A model generated the notes under the pieces. That model worked only from the letters and a program-made list of their open reading frames with translations, had not been told where the DNA came from and did no database searches. Below are positions 40,182 to 42,024 of a stretch of DNA of 42,024 nucleotides, piece after piece. The stretch is taken from the NCBI GenBank assembly GCA_021817455.1, contig JAKAUW010000014.1:1-42024 (forward strand). The letters are read 5' to 3'. Source of the DNA: Thermoplasmata archaeon (GTDB lineage Archaea; Thermoplasmatota; Thermoplasmata; Thermoplasmatales; Thermoplasmataceae). The stretch's first letter is position 1. Every line of letters begins with the position of its first letter. The position numbers and the translations under genes are program-made.

Positions 40182-40898
40182 ATGGACAAGAAAGAAGGTA
40201 TAAAACAGAAACTTGCCACTGCCAACAGGATCCTCGTGAACGAGAACCTGACTGAGCTGGGCAGGGGGCATGTATGCTACAAACTGGAGGAGGATCGCAT
40301 AATGATACCTGGCCATCTTCACGATTTCCAGAGATCCATTGCTGACATTACGGCATCAGATATGGTTGTCATAGATTATGAAGGGAATGTTGTGGAAGGG
40401 CCATATCCTGAATCAATGCATGAATTCTGGTTCTATATTGAGGCGTTCAAGATGCGCAGCGAGTTGAAAGCAGCACTTCACACACATGCCTTTTACGCAA
40501 ACCTTCTTGCAATGTCCGGGCAGACACTGAAGTTTTCCTCAAGGGATACCTTTCCCTTTGTGGATGGCGTTCCAGTATTCGACGGCCTCCCACTGTTCGT
40601 AAACACACAGGAAATGGGTCATAAGATGGCACAAAAGCTTGGGAAAAGCAGGGCAATCATCCACAGGGGCCATGGTGCCTTTGTGGTTGGGGAGAGCATA
40701 GAGGAAGCTGTTATAACTGCTGCAGCACTTGAAAGGGCAGCAAAGAAACAGGTAATGGCCTCATCCCTGGGTTCTTTACTGGAGTACAGCAGGGATGACA
40801 TAATCAGGACAAACACTGAAGAAATCAGAATGGAAGTGATTGACATTGACTGGGGATACTTTGTAACTAGGCTCGAAAAAAGAGGAGTTCAAATCTGA
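40182..40898 (+). CDS. Class II aldolase/adducin family protein (aldolase or decarboxylase)
   Basis: A 238-residue zinc-dependent enzyme of the fuculose-phosphate aldolase fold. Metal ligands are His100 and His102 (ALHTHAFYANLLA) and His161 (IIHRGHGAFVVG). The family includes sugar-phosphate aldolases and also 3,4-dihydroxyphthalate decarboxylase; no sugar-phosphate genes are nearby, so an aromatic decarboxylase or C-C lyase role fits the context better. The leaderless start is supported by TTTATAAC 28 bases upstream. Confidence 0.88.
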   Translation: MDKKEGIKQKLATANRILVNENLTELGRGHVCYKLEEDRIMIPGHLHDFQRSIADITASDMVVIDYEGNVVEGPYPESMHEFWFYIEAFKMRSELKAALHTHAFYANLLAMSGQTLKFSSRDTFPFVDGVPVFDGLPLFVNTQEMGHKMAQKLGKSRAIIHRGHGAFVVGESIEEAVITAAALERAAKKQVMASSLGSLLEYSRDDIIRTNTEEIRMEVIDIDWGYFVTRLEKRGVQI

Positions 40899-41020
40899 AC
40901 CGCCATAGTTCAGGGGAAAAATGCCTCACAAGGTATACATATTTTTTAGATATATTTAAAAATGCAATTTATTTAGGCACTCATTAGAATCGATTAGGTG
41001 TATCTTAACAAGAAACTGTC

Positions 41021-41068
41021 ATTTCAAATACCCCATGAAATTAGGTCCCTGCTCGTTAACTATTAAAA
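41021..41068 (+). promoter_or_regulatory. Inverted repeat and TATA box upstream of the DUF2848-HpaB genes
   Basis: ATTTCA (41021-41026) and TGAAAT (41036-41041) form a perfect 6-base inverted repeat with a 9-base spacer. TATTAAAA (41061-41068) is centred 27 bases before ATG 41091. The TATA box supports that start; the repeat is a weak operator candidate. Confidence 0.35.
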
Positions 41069-41090
41069 CATGATTGTTTATCCTGTGTTA

Positions 41091-41771
41091 ATGAAGCTCA
41101 AGGTCAAAGGAATGGAAAAGAAAGTAGATTTCAACCCAAGTGTTCTCATAATAGCTGGATTTACAGGGAAAGATCGTGCTTCAGCAGAGGCCCATCTGAA
41201 GGAACTTGCTGAAATGGGCATACCTATTCCAGAGGAAATTCCTTCCTTTTATCCCATTGAAAAGACTCTAGTCACGCAAGGTGATTCCATAATGGTCACA
41301 TCATCAGAAAGCTCTGGAGAGGCCGAGCCTGTTCTAATCACCACAGGGGGAACACAGTATATAGCGGTCGGAAGTGACCATACCGCAAGAGACCTTGAGA
41401 AAATAAGCATTGCAGAAAGCAAAGGAGCATGCAGCAAACCACTTTCCGCCGATGCCTTTGAAGTGGATTTCGTCAGGAAGAACTGGAATACCATGTCCCT
41501 GAGGTGCTACGTTGAAAGGAATGGAAAGATGGAGCTGTATCAGGATGGTCCAGTATCGGGGCTCACCCACATTGAGGAACTGGAGAAAAAACTTAAAAAA
41601 AGCAATCCTGAAATCGACATGTCAGAATCGGTAATGTTTCTGGGGACTGTCCCCCTGCTTACGGGTAATTTCGTTTACGGCAGTAGGTACAGGGTTGAAC
41701 TCATAGAGACCGTGAGCGGCCAGAAGATATCACATGAATACGGAGTCAGCATCAGGAAAGGAGAGAACTGA
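41091..41771 (+). CDS. DUF2848 family protein (fumarylacetoacetate hydrolase-like)
   Basis: A 226-residue protein with the DUF2848 pattern: IIAGFTGKDRASAEAHLKEL, ELAEMGIPIPEEIPSFYP, SSGEAEPVLI, YIAVGSDHTARDLEK, ESKGACSKPLS and a C-terminal GTVPLLTG. The family is thought to be related to fumarylacetoacetate hydrolases; its reaction is not established. The ATG at 41091 is favoured over 41070 by TATA spacing. It precedes an HpaB-type monooxygenase by three bases, so both are one operon. It may process the product of that monooxygenase. Confidence 0.87.
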   Translation: MKLKVKGMEKKVDFNPSVLIIAGFTGKDRASAEAHLKELAEMGIPIPEEIPSFYPIEKTLVTQGDSIMVTSSESSGEAEPVLITTGGTQYIAVGSDHTARDLEKISIAESKGACSKPLSADAFEVDFVRKNWNTMSLRCYVERNGKMELYQDGPVSGLTHIEELEKKLKKSNPEIDMSESVMFLGTVPLLTGNFVYGSRYRVELIETVSGQKISHEYGVSIRKGEN

Positions 41772-41774
41772 AGA

Positions 41775-42024
41775 ATGAGGCTAGGAAAGGAATATAAGGC
41801 ATCTCTAGGGGATGCGAGAAGAGTGTATCTGGACGGGAAATTGGTTGAGGATGTCAGGGAGCATCCTGCTTTCAAAGGCATAATCGGTTCAATATCACGG
41901 ATGTACGATTACTCAGGTGATCCGAAGAATGGAATGCAGTATGATACTCCATGGGGAGGAAAGGGCAACAAAGTTTTCATGATCCCCAAGAACAGGGAAC
42001 AATTGAAGGAAAGGCACGCTGCAA
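41775..42024 (+). CDS. HpaB-family flavin-dependent monooxygenase (4-hydroxyphenylacetate 3-hydroxylase type), N-terminal part
   Basis: The first 83 residues are visible before the window ends. They match the N-terminal helical domain of HpaB-type proteins: RLGKEYKASLGDARRVYLDG, then KLVEDVREHPAFKG and SISRMYDYSGDP. The family uses FADH2 from a separate reductase to hydroxylate phenols; related proteins are 4-hydroxybutyryl-CoA dehydratases. The catalytic part is out of view, so monooxygenase versus dehydratase is judged from the N-terminus only. The start follows the DUF2848 stop by three bases. Confidence 0.8.
   Translation, partial: MRLGKEYKASLGDARRVYLDGKLVEDVREHPAFKGIIGSISRMYDYSGDPKNGMQYDTPWGGKGNKVFMIPKNREQLKERHAA

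Noticed and set aside
1-42024. CRISPR array, insertion sequence or integrase
   Set aside because: I saw no regularly spaced direct repeats, no transposase or integrase motifs and no attachment-site duplication of the tRNA-Ala 3' end within the window.

Overview
The window comes from an archaeon of the Thermoplasmatales or a close relative. The evidence is an isopentenyl phosphate kinase followed by a type 2 IPP isomerase (the lower arm of the archaeal modified mevalonate pathway), a ZPR1-type zinc-finger protein, and a complete A-type (V/A) ATP synthase operon whose A subunit carries an intein in the P-loop. Many genes have an archaeal TATA box centred about 22-31 bases before the start codon, as expected for leaderless or nearly leaderless transcripts. 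Arginine is mostly encoded by AGG/AGA, and GC looks moderate (mid-40s percent by eye). The genus is not assigned.

Bases 1-13.7 kb are core genome: the start of an unidentified minus-strand gene, tRNA-Ala(UGC), the isoprenoid pair plus ZPR1, then atpK-E-C-F-A-B-D-H-I, one tightly packed operon. Two short ORFs inside the operon are easy to miss: a 39-residue TTG-start ORF between atpF and atpA, and a 57-residue very basic one-helix membrane protein between atpD and atpH. The A subunit (1111 residues) contains a 527-residue intein with intact splicing motifs, but its second LAGLIDADG motif has lost its acidic residues. Two small uncharacterised genes follow.

From 13.7 kb to the right edge the content switches to a dense catabolic island of about 20 genes in many short, often divergent units. 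It holds three UbiD-family decarboxylases and a UbiX flavin prenyltransferase, two complete three-subunit molybdenum hydroxylases of the xanthine dehydrogenase family, two thiamine-diphosphate enzymes of the benzoylformate decarboxylase/acetolactate synthase type, an ACMSD-like amidohydrolase, an isochorismatase-like cysteine hydrolase, a kynurenine-formamidase/isatin-hydrolase-type cyclase, a cupin, a PNPOx-like split-barrel flavoprotein, an alpha/beta hydrolase, a class II aldolase, a DUF2848 protein, three MFS transporters, and the start of an HpaB-type flavin monooxygenase cut by the window end.

The simplest reading is import and degradation of aromatic or N-heteroaromatic acids: MFS uptake; hydroxylation by Mo-hydroxylases and HpaB; side-chain or ring carboxyl removal by ThDP, UbiD/UbiX, amidohydrolase and class II aldolase enzymes; amide or ester hydrolysis by the cyclase, cysteine hydrolase and alpha/beta hydrolase. 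Part of the set (Mo-hydroxylase, amidohydrolase-2 decarboxylase, alpha/beta hydrolase, isochorismatase-like amidase) matches the enzyme classes of bacterial picolinate/nicotinate degradation. No CoA ligase, no classical ring-cleaving dioxygenase and no transcription factor is visible, so substrates remain inferred. Several intergenic regions carry inverted repeats next to TATA boxes that look like operators.
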